The notes: generated by a model not told the origin, from the sequence alone. 64,000 bases of DNA from Paenibacillus gallinarum (GCF_014836635.1 NZ_JACSQL010000001.1:1-64000); one strand, 5' to 3'; positions 35,410-45,350 are shown, counted from the first letter of the stretch. A program made the numbers and translations.

Positions 35410-35838
35410 ATGCCAACATTCGATAGTATTAGTGTAACGGGAGATGCAGCAATTAATGGTCATCTTCAGGTGCTTGGGGGTACAACTTTACAAGATTTGA
35501 ATACCCAAAACCAAACGATTCAGCAGGGCCTTAATGTGAATGGCAGCCAAACCATTGCCGGACATCTGCAGGTAAATGGGAGTGCAACCGTTTTGCAACA
35601 TTTGGGTGCAGGACAAAGCCTAAGTGCGAATGAGAATGTGGTAGCTGGTTCCAAGCTCATGTCTTTAGGGGTTCCCGCCGTCCCGCCCGTCAGTGCCGCT
35701 CCAAGTGGTGTTAATTTCTATAATGCAACGAACAGCGGTCAGCCTGGTTTGGTACTGAAAGGAACAGACGGGAATAACTATGTCCTATTTATTGACGTGT
35801 CTTCCGGTACACCAACCATCGGTATTCATCGAGTTTAA
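35410..35838 (+). CDS. Beta-repeat surface- or tail-fibre-like protein
   Basis: 142 residues from ATG 35410 after AAGGAAGGGAG (an earlier in-frame GTG is less likely). The N-terminal 75 residues are repeats of about 19 residues built on NGHLQVLGGTTLQDL, NVNGSQTI and AGHLQVNGSATVLQHL, a pattern of short beta strands as in triple beta-helices of tail fibres. A Pro/Ala linker (VPAVPPVSAAPSG) leads to a small C-terminal beta domain (NFYNATNSGQPGLVLKGTDG). There is no signal peptide, as is also true of spore-surface proteins. It converges on two genes for glycan-related proteins, so a glycosylated spore or cell-surface structural role is possible, but this is inference. Confidence 0.6.
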   Translation: MPTFDSISVTGDAAINGHLQVLGGTTLQDLNTQNQTIQQGLNVNGSQTIAGHLQVNGSATVLQHLGAGQSLSANENVVAGSKLMSLGVPAVPPVSAAPSGVNFYNATNSGQPGLVLKGTDGNNYVLFIDVSSGTPTIGIHRV

Positions 35839-35864
35839 AAATTTAAGCTGAGAGATTTTGTGTT

Positions 35865-36956
35865 TCACCTCTTTTTTAGGTGCTTTGCGTGTGCCTCCAT
35901 GTAATCTTCGTGACGTGTAACAGCTTCTTGAACGGCCTCCAAATATGAAAAATGATGCTTCTTATCTGGTTCCAGATAAGTCCCCTCCGCCCATTCATTC
36001 CAAGCATTGATAAAAAGAAACTCAGATTGATATATAGAAGCAGCCCGGTTCATCTGTTTCGTTAAATAATAGCTGAATTTCTCGGGAGTAGACCCGATAC
36101 AGCTTTGTCCACGGGCTCCAATTCGTGGGGTGTTATCCCAATTAACATAGGCACCTGGGAAAATCGTTTCACCGCTTCGATGCGGAGATCGGCCTAGTAT
36201 CATTTCCCATACTCCGTCATAGTCAAATACGAGATGGTCCCCATCCTTGGTTTTAATATAACTCCAAAGATTTGCACTATACCCATGAGCAAACGTGTAA
36301 TGCGGTTCAAATTCAATACTTGCTTCAAAACCAGCCTGCGGGGGAATCTCAAATCCCCCTAATGTTCTTGCGAAATAAATGCCTTCGAGACCACTACGTA
36401 GGGCTAGTTGATTCCAAAACCGAAGCATTTCTTCACAGCGCGGAATCGCACCTGGACGATAGATAACAAATAAAGGTTTATTCTGAATGCGAATATATCG
36501 AGGGTCTTGAAATGCAGTCAGAAGTTCATCAAAATGTTCGGCCCAGTCCTTTTCATCTCCATAATCTTGGGGCATGAGGATTTCATTATTTCCGCCATCC
36601 CATTTGCGTGTCCAGGGTTCATTAGCCCAAGAGAGACAAAAAGGAAAATCCGGTTCCCCCGATTTCAGCACAGACTGGAACGGCTTTTCGAGCAGACGCT
36701 TTCCCTTAAACCAGTAATGATAGTAGCAAAACCCGTATATGCCGTGGGACCTAGCAGCATCTGCCTGCCATTTTCGAATCGAAGCATCCATTAAGTTATA
36801 ATACAAATCTTTTAGCGGTTCTTTCGGCTGAGCATGTTTCTTATATAATGGTTTGTTTTTTCGCGTATTGGTCCATTCGGTGAATCCCTCTCCCCACCAT
36901 GCATCGTTTTCATCAATCTGATGGAATTGAGGAAGAAAATAAGCGATCAGTTTCAT
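35865..36956 (-). CDS. GH99-like (WbsX-family) protein
   Basis: 363 residues of the WbsX / glycoside hydrolase 99-like family, recognised by YFLPQFHQIDENDAWWGEGF followed by TEWTN, then HGIYGFCYYHYWFKG, LSWANEPWTRKWDGG and NAWNEWAEGTYLEPD. Members sit in polysaccharide and O-antigen loci and are thought to process glycans; the activity of this one is unknown. AAAGGAGATGAG precedes the ATG. It lies 72 bp downstream of a CgeB-like glycosyltransferase on the same strand, probably one operon. Confidence 0.9.
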   Translation of the reverse strand: MKLIAYFLPQFHQIDENDAWWGEGFTEWTNTRKNKPLYKKHAQPKEPLKDLYYNLMDASIRKWQADAARSHGIYGFCYYHYWFKGKRLLEKPFQSVLKSGEPDFPFCLSWANEPWTRKWDGGNNEILMPQDYGDEKDWAEHFDELLTAFQDPRYIRIQNKPLFVIYRPGAIPRCEEMLRFWNQLALRSGLEGIYFARTLGGFEIPPQAGFEASIEFEPHYTFAHGYSANLWSYIKTKDGDHLVFDYDGVWEMILGRSPHRSGETIFPGAYVNWDNTPRIGARGQSCIGSTPEKFSYYLTKQMNRAASIYQSEFLFINAWNEWAEGTYLEPDKKHHFSYLEAVQEAVTRHEDYMEAHAKHLKKR

Positions 36957-37028
36957 ATGGTACTCATCTCCTTTCCTCTATCTAAACGTTCATATAAAGA
37001 GGTAAAGGCCCCTTTTAAAATACATAAA

Positions 37029-38171
37029 TCACTGGCCCTCAAGAAGGGTATTCGTAAAATCCATGATCAGATGAAAAAAGGAATAGTCATATTCGCTTCG
37101 TACTAAAGCTCTGGAGCTGATTTTTCTTTTTTCCTCCGGATGTTCCCTATAGTACGTTACATGCGAGCTAAGTTCTTCAGGACAATGAAAAGAAACAAAG
37201 TCTTCTCCTGTTTTCATATAGATATCCAGATTAAAATCATATTCTGCAAGCAAAAATCCACCGCATGCCGCTATATCCAGTCGTCTTCGGTCATTCTCAC
37301 CAAAACTTATGATGATGTCTGCTCCGTTGTAGAGCTGTTTAAGATCATGACTTGTTTCCGGTATCCAAGGTTCTACACCGGGAATGTCTCCCCAGTTATT
37401 GCCTATGGCGAGTATGCGCCCATCCGGAGTGCTTCTATGAATGGCATCAAGATAGGGGGCTAAACGGGGTTCGTAATCTCCAAGAAGGAGTAGATCGGAC
37501 TGTATATGTGCAGGTGCTTTTTCAGGAGCGAATAACTCAGGGTCAGAACCAAAGGGTAAGTAGATCACCTTTGAGTTCGTTGATTTTTGATACATGGGAA
37601 TATGGTTCGGATTCTGTGTAATAACGTAATCCCAGACTAGAGAATCATGAGACGTATTTAGGTAGGGAATAGGATCATGCATATCATTTAACCAAAGGAC
37701 TGTCTTAAGGTCTTTAAGGTAAGGAAGCTGATGGGTAAGAGGCAGGTCTGTTCGATTTCCGACGACAAGGAGTATATCGGGTTGATATAGTGCTATTGCA
37801 TTGCTTAAGTTATCCTCAACCTTCAGCGGGAGTACCTCTTTAAAAAGCATACGTAAAGATTGTCTGAACCGGATCTCTGTTGAAGGTAACCCTGCATCGT
37901 TTTCCCAAAGTAACAGAAGTCGTAGTTTCTTAGCATCACGAATAGAAAGGGATGGTTTATTAGAGGGAGTAAGGGAATTAGCCGAGCTACGATTCTCAGG
38001 AAGAGGATGGTCCACCTGCACACCTAGATTAGGAATCTTCTGCGGAAAAGAGAGGACTTTAGAAGCTGTAGTTACCTTCGCTGGTTTTCGCTTTTTGGTG
38101 ACAGCGCGTTTCGTTCTGGGTGCAGCTGTTTTTTTATGCAAAGAAGATACCGACTTTTCATTTTTTTTCAT
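37029..38171 (-). CDS. CgeB-like glycosyltransferase
   Basis: 380 residues. The first 85 are basic and Pro/Ser rich (KKTAAPRTKRAVTKKRKPAK) and probably disordered. The rest is a GT-B-type transferase resembling CgeB and the DUF3880 plus Glyco_trans_1_2 pair: KKLRLLLLWENDAG, VLWLNDMHDPIP and the C-terminal donor-site region DIIISFGENDRRRLDIAACG and GEDFVSFHCPEELSS. CgeB of B. subtilis decorates the spore surface. Followed by the GH99-like gene on the same strand. The substrate is unknown. Confidence 0.82.
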   Translation of the reverse strand: MKKNEKSVSSLHKKTAAPRTKRAVTKKRKPAKVTTASKVLSFPQKIPNLGVQVDHPLPENRSSANSLTPSNKPSLSIRDAKKLRLLLLWENDAGLPSTEIRFRQSLRMLFKEVLPLKVEDNLSNAIALYQPDILLVVGNRTDLPLTHQLPYLKDLKTVLWLNDMHDPIPYLNTSHDSLVWDYVITQNPNHIPMYQKSTNSKVIYLPFGSDPELFAPEKAPAHIQSDLLLLGDYEPRLAPYLDAIHRSTPDGRILAIGNNWGDIPGVEPWIPETSHDLKQLYNGADIIISFGENDRRRLDIAACGGFLLAEYDFNLDIYMKTGEDFVSFHCPEELSSHVTYYREHPEEKRKISSRALVRSEYDYSFFHLIMDFTNTLLEGQ

Positions 38172-38416
38172 GACTGGTTTCGTTCCTTTGTATTTCGCAT
38201 TTTAAGGTAGTTTATGATGAATGACCGCTAAGTTTCATGACACAAACCCAAAATAAGTGAAAAAGGTGATTATTTAGGCTAATTATATAGTGAGTAACTC
38301 ACATTTTCACCTTCACATACCGACATATTAGAAAGAAGTTAATTAATCAAGGAGCTTTATCACAAAAAAACTCATAAAGAGAAGTGTGTTAGAGGCTTTC
38401 GGTAGGGGGAGAACCA

Positions 38417-40123
38417 TTGTTTAAGATGAAAACAATAGGGCAGCGAATTACTTTTGTAATGGTAATGCTGTTAATCTATGTGATTGTGATTGGATTTGTT
38501 TCCATATTACAGACCAAGTCTATGGAGACCAATGCGAAGGATATTACTCAAAGAGTAATGCCTGCTATGAACCAAATCAGTAATGTCACATTCGCTGCCG
38601 AGCATATTCAGAAACTGAGTTATGATTATTACTTGGCAGAGGATGAGGCGAAGAGAAAAGCAATTGGAGAGGAACGATTACAGACGATTCGCTTTCTTAG
38701 CGACACTAGAAAAACGTATGAAGCTAATATTCCCAATGAAGAAATTCAAAAGCAATTCGATGTTTTTGTTACGGAGTGGGATGCTTACAGTAAAATCAAT
38801 ACGAGAGCCGTTGAAATAGTAGATGAAAATAATCCGAATTTGGCTTATGAAGTGTTGCTCAAATCAGAGAACTCCTATCGGAAGATGTTGGTTCAGTTAT
38901 CGTCACTGGCTGCACTTAATCAACAAGAGGCAGATCAATCGACCGTAACCCTAGAAAAGAATTCACTTAAAGCGGTATGGGTCTTAAACTTAGGGATTTG
39001 CTTAATCATGATTGCTACACTTATTAGTAACTTTGCATTAATCCGTACACTAGTGAGACCGATTAAGAACATTGAGAAGAATGTACAATCTATCGCAGAT
39101 GGAGACTTATCAGTAAAAGATATTTACCGGAAGAAAGAAGATGAACTCACATCGCTCGGTAGAGGGATTAATCAGATGAAGGCGAATCTGGTTGAAATCG
39201 TAAGTCAGATTGGGACCACATCTAAGCTTGTTGAATCGCATAGTAGAGATCTTGCAGTTACATCAGAAGAAGTGAAACTCGGAAGCCAGCAAATTGCGAT
39301 CTCGATGGAGGAATCAGCAAAAGCAACCGAAAGTCAGGCAGAAACAGCCACTTCTGCTGCTAGAACGGTTGAATTACTTAATGAGCATATCCAGGATCAT
39401 GCCTCTAAAGGAGAGCAACTTAAAGGCATGTCTGAACTTGTCCTTGAACAAGGAACACGCGGTAAACAAATTATGCTGAAGTCGATTGAACAGATGAACC
39501 AAATTGCGAACCGGGTATCCTCGTCGATGAACCAAGTGAACCATTTGGATAAGAGCAACGAGAGCATATACGAACTTGTTCATGTCATCCGCGAAATTGC
39601 AAGACAAACCAATCTATTATCTTTGAATGCATCCATTGAAGCAGCAAGAGCAGGGGAACATGGTCGTGGATTTGCTGTGGTCGCTGAAGAAGTAAGATCA
39701 TTATCGGATGCGGTTCAGCAGACGGTGGGTCAGATTAACGAACTGACTTCTCAAATTCAGCACGACACGAGATCCGTTGTGGAGTCCCTTGAGAGTGGAG
39801 TGCAGGAAACAACGCGAGGAACACTCCAAATGGAAGAAGTGAATGATGCATTTGAACAGATCACGTCTTCGGTAGTTGAAATGGTGGCTGTCATTAACGA
39901 AGTGACAGCGGGTCTTGGAGGAATGCAGGAACTAAGCGGCGAAATGAACGATTTCAGCCAGCAGATTTCAGCCATTTCACAGGAGTCAGCAGCGGGTGTA
40001 GAAGAAGTGTCTGCATCGGCAGAGCAGCAAGTCGGATCGCTTGAAGTGGTAGCGGATCGAATTGTGAAGCTCAGAACATTGTCAGAGGAACTGCTCGCTT
40101 CCATCTCTAAGCTTCGGGTATAA
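38417..40123 (+). CDS. Methyl-accepting chemotaxis protein
   Basis: 568-residue transmembrane chemoreceptor: TM1 (about 10-31), a four-helix-bundle type sensor (about 32-185), TM2 (about 187-209), HAMP (about 208-262, [18 protein letters not shown]) and the MCP signalling domain with the conserved hairpin tip (about 390-430, [20 protein letters not shown]). It would pass a signal to CheA/CheW. The TTG start at 38417 is 5 nt after GGGGGAG; an in-frame ATG three codons later has worse spacing. The ligand is unknown. Confidence 0.95.
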   Translation: MFKMKTIGQRITFVMVMLLIYVIVIGFVSILQTKSMETNAKDITQRVMPAMNQISNVTFAAEHIQKLSYDYYLAEDEAKRKAIGEERLQTIRFLSDTRKTYEANIPNEEIQKQFDVFVTEWDAYSKINTRAVEIVDENNPNLAYEVLLKSENSYRKMLVQLSSLAALNQQEADQSTVTLEKNSLKAVWVLNLGICLIMIATLISNFALIRTLVRPIKNIEKNVQSIADGDLSVKDIYRKKEDELTSLGRGINQMKANLVEIVSQIGTTSKLVESHSRDLAVTSEEVKLGSQQIAISMEESAKATESQAETATSAARTVELLNEHIQDHASKGEQLKGMSELVLEQGTRGKQIMLKSIEQMNQIANRVSSSMNQVNHLDKSNESIYELVHVIREIARQTNLLSLNASIEAARAGEHGRGFAVVAEEVRSLSDAVQQTVGQINELTSQIQHDTRSVVESLESGVQETTRGTLQMEEVNDAFEQITSSVVEMVAVINEVTAGLGGMQELSGEMNDFSQQISAISQESAAGVEEVSASAEQQVGSLEVVADRIVKLRTLSEELLASISKLRV

Positions 40124-40148
40124 TAGAAGCTAGTATGTACAATGCGAG

Positions 40149-41159
40149 ATGAGAAGGGATTTATGGTTACTCATGATCATTCACAATAAAAATAGAACGA
40201 GCGATACATTTTTATATACCTTTGCCTGTCACGAAAGTGAACAGGCTCTTTGTTTTCTAGAGTTGAAACGACTGCTTGGAATGCAGGAGGCTTCGAACAA
40301 TTCATTTTATATAACGAATCACTGCATCGATCCATCGCGGAGTCCCTTTCTTAAAATGAGAGTAGATATATTATTCTCGGCTTCTGCCTTGGATGAATTG
40401 TTAGTGCTTGCCGAATCCATAGAACTAGAAGAGGGTTCAACTTTTAAAGTGTTGTATCTGAAAGAAGGCATTCCTTACACCTACGAAGAGCAAAGAAAGC
40501 TTGAACGTGCGGTAGGGAGCCGGATTCGGGGTACAGCGAGAATGAAAAAACCGGATATTACACTGGGTCTCATTCACTTGGAATCAGGCTGGATACTTGG
40601 TCTATGTCACGAAGCAGAGAGTGTATGGCTGAATCACAAAAATAAACCGCACAATTATTCCACTGGACTCAGTACCAGAGTTGCCAGAGCACTCGTTAAT
40701 ATAGCAGCACCTGAAGCCACAGGAGTAACGATGATTGATCCTTGCTGCGGGATGGGGAATGTCTTAATTGAAGCTTTATCCATGGGGATATCCATTCGTG
40801 GTAATGACATCAACCCGCTTGCCGTACAAGGGGCTCGTAAGAATCTTCGTCATTATGGTTATGATGATAGCCTGGTTACGCTTGGAGATATGACGAATCT
40901 CGAAGAAAAGGCCGATCGCGCAATATTAGATCTACCATATAATGTATGTTCCGTCTTACCGGTAGAAGAACAACTGCAACTGCTGAATCACCTTGGTAAG
41001 CTGGCTTCGGAAGCGGTCATTGTAAGTACACAGCCCATTGCACAGCAGCTCCAGCAGACCGGATGGAGAGTGGAAGAGCACGTGACCACATCGAAGGGTT
41101 CTTTTGTTCGAGAAATTTGGTACTGTAAGAAGCAAACCGAGAATCACCTTAGAGACTAA
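40149..41159 (+). CDS. TRM11-like SAM-dependent RNA methyltransferase
   Basis: 336 residues. The N-terminal half resembles the THUMP-containing front part of TRM11/TrmG10-type enzymes (FLYTFACHESEQALCFLELK). The C-terminal half is a Rossmann methylase: motif I MIDPCCGMGNVLIEALSMG, then GNDINPLAVQGARKNL, and DLPYN as the (D/N)PPY-type catalytic motif. Archaeal and eukaryotic relatives make m2G10 in tRNA; a role in tRNA or rRNA base methylation is likely but the site is unknown. No good ribosome binding site lies before the ATG at 40149; ATG 40173 is an alternative. Ends at a bidirectional terminator. Confidence 0.82.
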   Translation: MRRDLWLLMIIHNKNRTSDTFLYTFACHESEQALCFLELKRLLGMQEASNNSFYITNHCIDPSRSPFLKMRVDILFSASALDELLVLAESIELEEGSTFKVLYLKEGIPYTYEEQRKLERAVGSRIRGTARMKKPDITLGLIHLESGWILGLCHEAESVWLNHKNKPHNYSTGLSTRVARALVNIAAPEATGVTMIDPCCGMGNVLIEALSMGISIRGNDINPLAVQGARKNLRHYGYDDSLVTLGDMTNLEEKADRAILDLPYNVCSVLPVEEQLQLLNHLGKLASEAVIVSTQPIAQQLQQTGWRVEEHVTTSKGSFVREIWYCKKQTENHLRD

Positions 41160-41179
41160 GGCTTGTAGCTGAAAATAAG

Positions 41180-41220
41180 AAAAACCCGCTTCAAGATATA
41201 TGTCTTGAGCGGGTTTTTGT
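41180..41220 (+). terminator. Bidirectional terminator
   Basis: AAACCCGCTTCAAGA (41182-41196) pairs with TCTTGAGCGGGTTT (41203-41216), with A and T runs on both sides. Shared by two convergent genes. Confidence 0.95.
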
Positions 41221-41224
41221 ATTT

Positions 41225-42181
41225 CTAATAAGAACGACTGTAATCGACTAGATTACGTGGAAGAGTTTCGTTCTTCACATAAGCTTTCAAATTCTCTATA
41301 AATATTTCAAAAGCACGCTCCTTATAATAAGGAGTGCTTCCGGCAATATGAGGTGTAATCAGTACATTATCCATCGACCATAGGGGATGGTTACTTGGCA
41401 AGGGTTCTTCTTCAAATACATCAAGCGCAGCAGATGCAATCTTCTTGTCTTGTAAAGCTTGCAGCAGTGCAGCGGTATCTACGGTTGCGCCGCGGCCAAC
41501 ATTGATGAAGCATGCCTCTTTTTTCATAGCGGCAAAAGCCTGTTCATTGAATAAGTGGCGGGTATCATCGGTAAGCGGAAGAATGTTAACCACATAATCT
41601 CCTTCAGCCAATACTTCTTCAAAGCGATCCATGGAGACCATTTTACTGACATGCTCTACTTCTTTACCTGATCTGCGAACACCAATCACATTCATGCCAA
41701 AAGCTTCGGCAAGTTTAGCTGTGGCCTTCCCAATCTCACCTACGCCAACGATGACCATCGTCTTGCCATGAAGTTCACTCATGTTATCTTCACTCGCATC
41801 CCATGTACCGTTAGACTGATTAACAGCCGCCCGTTTAAGATTACGAGATAAAGACAGCATCATACCAAGGATCATTTCTGAGATCGGAATTGCATGAATT
41901 CCGCTTGTATTCGTAAGCAAAATATTTCGTTCTTCAAAAACTTCCTGAGGAAGGTAATCTACGCCGGCAGACCAAGTCTGCACCCATTTTAATTTGCTGT
42001 CTGGATGGAGTAATTCATCCGGTTTACTTTTTGGCCAACCCACCAGTATCTCTGCTTCTCGCAGGAGGGAGGGATCAAGCTCCTTTGCTTTGCCTGTAGT
42101 TATCGTATAATGAGGTGCTATATCCTGGATATGCTGCTGCTCTGTTTCTGTAAAAGAAATTAAACTAACAATTTTGCTCAT
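41225..42181 (-). CDS. D-2-hydroxyacid dehydrogenase (NAD-dependent)
   Basis: 318 residues of the D-isomer-specific 2-hydroxyacid dehydrogenase family. The NAD site is VGVGEIGKATAKLAEAFG, the catalytic Arg is in NVGRGATVD, Glu in DVFEEEPLP and His in TPHIAGSTP. The substrate may be glyoxylate, hydroxypyruvate or phosphoglycerate-like acids; nothing in the context decides. GAGGAGGATC precedes the ATG. Confidence 0.93.
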   Translation of the reverse strand: MSKIVSLISFTETEQQHIQDIAPHYTITTGKAKELDPSLLREAEILVGWPKSKPDELLHPDSKLKWVQTWSAGVDYLPQEVFEERNILLTNTSGIHAIPISEMILGMMLSLSRNLKRAAVNQSNGTWDASEDNMSELHGKTMVIVGVGEIGKATAKLAEAFGMNVIGVRRSGKEVEHVSKMVSMDRFEEVLAEGDYVVNILPLTDDTRHLFNEQAFAAMKKEACFINVGRGATVDTAALLQALQDKKIASAALDVFEEEPLPSNHPLWSMDNVLITPHIAGSTPYYKERAFEIFIENLKAYVKNETLPRNLVDYSRSY

Positions 42182-42580
42182 TCGCGTAGATCCTCCTCGA
42201 TTTATGAATAGTTACAGTGTAGCAGATGATTGGGCAGACGGGCAATTGTAGCGGGGGGACGGAGTACCAAACGTGTACCATCTATTTCCTAACATTTATA
42301 ATAGAAGAAACCCATATTTATAATGCAATAGAACAGCCGTACTTGGTATAGGGAAACCTATTATATAGTAGTAAAAAAATTTTAACGTTGATTCAGTGGA
42401 AAATAGATCTGTAATTATAGGTTACTCACCCATAAACAGGGACAATAAAAATTGCTTGTGTTACCATATTTTATAGATGGAGTGACAGTTAGATTATGCT
42501 TGATATCTTATTCAATTCGTCTCGATCAATTTGGGAGTAAACTTACAATATGGGAAATTAAACCTTTTATATTACATTAG
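42182..42580. other. Long intergenic region, no gene seen
   Basis: About 400 bp of AT-rich sequence between divergent genes. No coding frame with a start signal and no recognisable RNA element. It presumably holds the promoter of the dehydrogenase gene. Confidence 0.4.
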
Positions 42581-42633
42581 TACCTGGTACTAGTACTAGG
42601 ATATTAGTATTATAATTTGGTTAATACTAGGTA
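42581..42633 (+). promoter_or_regulatory. Inverted repeat flanking a -10 box before thpR
   Basis: TACCTGGTACTA (42581-42592) and TAATACTAGGTA (42622-42633) match as an inverted repeat at 10 of 12 positions. TATAAT (42611-42616) lies between them, 58 bp before the thpR start. Direct TAGTACT-like repeats lie beside the left arm. It looks like an operator for an unknown repressor. Confidence 0.5.
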
Positions 42634-42674
42634 AAGATAGATAGATAAAAGCGAAATTAGAAAGGGAGCTTCGA

Positions 42675-43247
42675 ATGACTCAAACGACACAAGACAAAGT
42701 ACGTATCTTCACAGCTGTTTCTCTACCAGATCATGTGAAAGAAGAAATACAGCGCTGGACAGTTGATAATAAAGACAAACTTCCCTTCCGTAATTTTACA
42801 CATAAAGAAGATTATCATATTACTCTTCAGTTTTTAGGGGATACAGAAACGAGTTCCATAAACGCGCTGTGTGAAGCTCTTCGGGAAGCCGCTGTTAAGA
42901 TGCAACAGTTTCCTCTAAGTGTTGGGGAGGCAGGTGTTTTTGGTTCGCCATTACGTCCTAGGGTTTTATGGAAAGGAGTCGAAGGAGAGATTGATGAGCT
43001 CGCTGGGCTTTTCCAGCATATTCTAGATGCAACTACTCCGTTAGGATATATTCCCGAGGATCGTCCTTATCGACCTCATATTACGATTGCTCGCAAATTT
43101 GATGATTCCCAGAAGCATAAGTGGAATGTAAAGGAATTGCCAGTACAGGAAAAAATAGAACCCTGGCTTGTCAAAGACTTTGTGTTATATCAGACGATAC
43201 TTGGTCAAAAACCAATGTATAAAATAATTGAAAAATTTGATTTTTAA
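42675..43247 (+). CDS. thpR: RNA 2',3'-cyclic phosphodiesterase
   Basis: 190-residue 2H phosphoesterase (LigT/ThpR family) that opens 2',3'-cyclic phosphates on RNA ends. The two signature motifs are YHITLQFLGD (HxT, near residue 47) and YRPHITIARKF (HxT, near residue 138). The start FTAVSLPDHVKEEI is typical. AAAGGGAGC precedes the ATG. The promoter region carries an unusual inverted repeat around the -10 box. Confidence 0.93.
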   Translation: MTQTTQDKVRIFTAVSLPDHVKEEIQRWTVDNKDKLPFRNFTHKEDYHITLQFLGDTETSSINALCEALREAAVKMQQFPLSVGEAGVFGSPLRPRVLWKGVEGEIDELAGLFQHILDATTPLGYIPEDRPYRPHITIARKFDDSQKHKWNVKELPVQEKIEPWLVKDFVLYQTILGQKPMYKIIEKFDF

Positions 43248-43279
43248 CCGTCACTTTTCTCTTAATTTTGGTTACAAAA

Positions 43280-43321
43280 TGGGTTGATTGTTTATTATCC
43301 TAAAAATATACAATCAACCCA
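43280..43321 (+). terminator. Twelve-bp hairpin after thpR
   Basis: TGGGTTGATTGT (43280-43291) and ACAATCAACCCA (43310-43321) are a perfect inverted repeat with an 18-nt loop. No T run follows on the plus strand, so it is a weak terminator or a processing hairpin. Confidence 0.45.
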
Positions 43322-43572
43322 AATATATTAAATGATTTAATAGAGTTAAAAAAATTCACAAAAATTATTCAAAATTTTTTATTTTTAAATACAGAGCAGG
43401 TGTTCGTGTGTAAAAAATCCTGATGTATCAACGGAATTCTGAGTTTAGCATTGCCTTCACTTAAGGGGCTCACAGGGATATCAGACACATAAAATAGTTT
43501 CCTCTATGTATTCAAACCTTGCATTTTTGGTTACAGTTAAGTAGAATTGTGCCGATATAACAGGAGGTTATT

Positions 43573-44472
43573 ATGAATACAAATAGAGAGACTCGCTGGG
43601 TAGCACCGCTCATGTATGTGCTGCTTGTGTTTATATTGGGGGCAAGCCTGATTACGAAGGCTGTTGAAGTATATGGGGAAAGTACAACTCAGGGTAGTAC
43701 GGAATCCGGAACTCCTATGAATCAAATAGCAGTAAATCAAAACAGCAGGATGTACTCTGATCGGGACGGAGTCGCTATGCTTACTTCCGTGACGGATTTA
43801 ACAGGATTAAACACGGTAACTACAGCACAGCTGACACGTGAATCAGGACATTCGTCTTCGGAAGACCATGTCTTGATTAAAACAGCAGCTCTTTCGGCTG
43901 AAACGAATGCTCAGAATGAGAAAGAAGCGGAACGTAAGGCTCTAGAAGCCAAAAAGGAAGCACAAAGAAAACAACGTGAAGAACAAAAAGCGATTGCGCT
44001 AGCAAAAGAAAAGGAAAAACAAACTACTCCCCCAAAAACTCTATACTTTACCAAGACGGAATTACTAACCCAGGAAGAAAAAGATAAGGCAACCTGGAAC
44101 TACGACGTCTCGGATAAAGAGCTGCGTATGCTACAAAAAATTGTCATGGCAGAAGCAGAAGGTGAACCGTACGAAGGCAAAGTAGCAGTAGCTAACGTTG
44201 TCTTAAACCGGCTACGGTCAGCCAATTATCCCGATACCATTAAAGGCGTTATTTATCAAAAGTATCAGTTTAGTCCCGTGGCGAACGGCCGAATGGACCG
44301 TGTGACGCCGAACGAGGACACCATTCGTGCTGTCAATGAAGCGCTCAACGGACGGAAAGAAGTGCCTGACGAAACACTCTACTTCTTATCTATTACCCTA
44401 GCTGACGACTTAACAGTACATCATTCACAAATAAAAGTTAAAAGAATCGGAAATCATACATTTTATAAATAA
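43573..44472 (+). CDS. SleB/CwlJ-type cell wall hydrolase
   Basis: 299 residues: an N-terminal membrane segment (about 13-33), a low-complexity basic and acidic linker (about 110-155, KEAERKALEAKKEAQRKQRE) and a C-terminal Hydrolase_2 domain (about 180-299). Within it MLQKIVMAEAEGEPYEGKVA has the conserved catalytic Glu. The domain is the catalytic core of spore cortex-lytic enzymes SleB and CwlJ, which cleave muramic-delta-lactam peptidoglycan at germination. No peptidoglycan-binding domain is present. AGGAGG precedes the ATG. Confidence 0.9.
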   Translation: MNTNRETRWVAPLMYVLLVFILGASLITKAVEVYGESTTQGSTESGTPMNQIAVNQNSRMYSDRDGVAMLTSVTDLTGLNTVTTAQLTRESGHSSSEDHVLIKTAALSAETNAQNEKEAERKALEAKKEAQRKQREEQKAIALAKEKEKQTTPPKTLYFTKTELLTQEEKDKATWNYDVSDKELRMLQKIVMAEAEGEPYEGKVAVANVVLNRLRSANYPDTIKGVIYQKYQFSPVANGRMDRVTPNEDTIRAVNEALNGRKEVPDETLYFLSITLADDLTVHHSQIKVKRIGNHTFYK

Positions 44473-44549
44473 GCTCCAAAAGTGATATACTAGAAAGATA
44501 GTTCCTTTGAGAAATGTTCATTTCTACTGATTAGGAGGCGTATCAATCT

Positions 44550-45233
44550 ATGAAAATCACATATTATGGTCACTCATGTATCCTCGTTGAAGAAGCAGGC
44601 AAACGCGTTATTATTGATCCTTTTTTAACAGGGAATCCTACCGCAACAATAGCTGCTGAAGACGTCAAAGTAGACGCAGTGCTACTAACACATGGTCACT
44701 CGGATCACTTCGGTGATACAATCACGATCGCAAAACAGAACGATTGTCCTGTTGTAGCGGTCTATGAATTAGCAGAGTATTGCCAGAGTCAAGGAGTACA
44801 AGTGCAACATATGAATATTGGCGGAAGCCACCAGTTTGATGGTTTCAAAGTAAAGTATACGCTCGCCTTCCATAGTTCCTCTCTTGAAGTGAACGGGACA
44901 ACCGTATATATGGGACAGCCTGCGGGAATTCTGTTAACGATGGGTGACAAGACGATCTATCATGCAGGAGATACCGCCCTTTTCGGTGATATGAAAATTA
45001 TCGGTGAAATGAACGATATTGATACTGCCATCCTGCCGATTGGAGATGTACTGACAATGGGTCCTGAGGATGCTGTAATCGCCGCTGAATGGCTGAGAGT
45101 GGAAAAGGTCATCCCAGTTCATTACAATACATTCCCGTTTATTGAACAGGATGCAAAATCGTTTACTGAGCTTCTAGAATCCAAAGGGATAAAAGGAGTT
45201 GCATTAGAGCCGGGTGCAAGTACAGAAATTTAA
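44550..45233 (+). CDS. UPF0173 metal-dependent hydrolase (YtkL-like)
   Basis: 227-residue metallo-beta-lactamase-fold protein of the UPF0173 family. The metal-binding motif is LTHGHSDHFGD near residue 52, with HAGDTALFGD and VIPVHYNTFPF supplying further ligands. The start MKITYYGHSCILVE is typical of B. subtilis YtkL. The substrate is unknown. AGGAGGCG precedes the ATG; a terminator follows. Confidence 0.93.
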   Translation: MKITYYGHSCILVEEAGKRVIIDPFLTGNPTATIAAEDVKVDAVLLTHGHSDHFGDTITIAKQNDCPVVAVYELAEYCQSQGVQVQHMNIGGSHQFDGFKVKYTLAFHSSSLEVNGTTVYMGQPAGILLTMGDKTIYHAGDTALFGDMKIIGEMNDIDTAILPIGDVLTMGPEDAVIAAEWLRVEKVIPVHYNTFPFIEQDAKSFTELLESKGIKGVALEPGASTEI

Positions 45234-45289
45234 TTCTTACTGAATCAAATTCATCATTTTCATGAGTTATGATATAGATTAAATATATA

Positions 45290-45350
45290 AGAAAGAGCTG
45301 CTTATAGTCTTGCTGGATAAGCCGGATGGGAAGCTGCTCTTTCTTTATTT
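45290..45350 (+). terminator. Rho-independent terminator
   Basis: AAGAAAGAGCTGCTT (45289-45303) pairs with AAGCTGCTCTTTCTT (45331-45345) apart from one central mismatch, followed by T-rich sequence. Confidence 0.75.
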
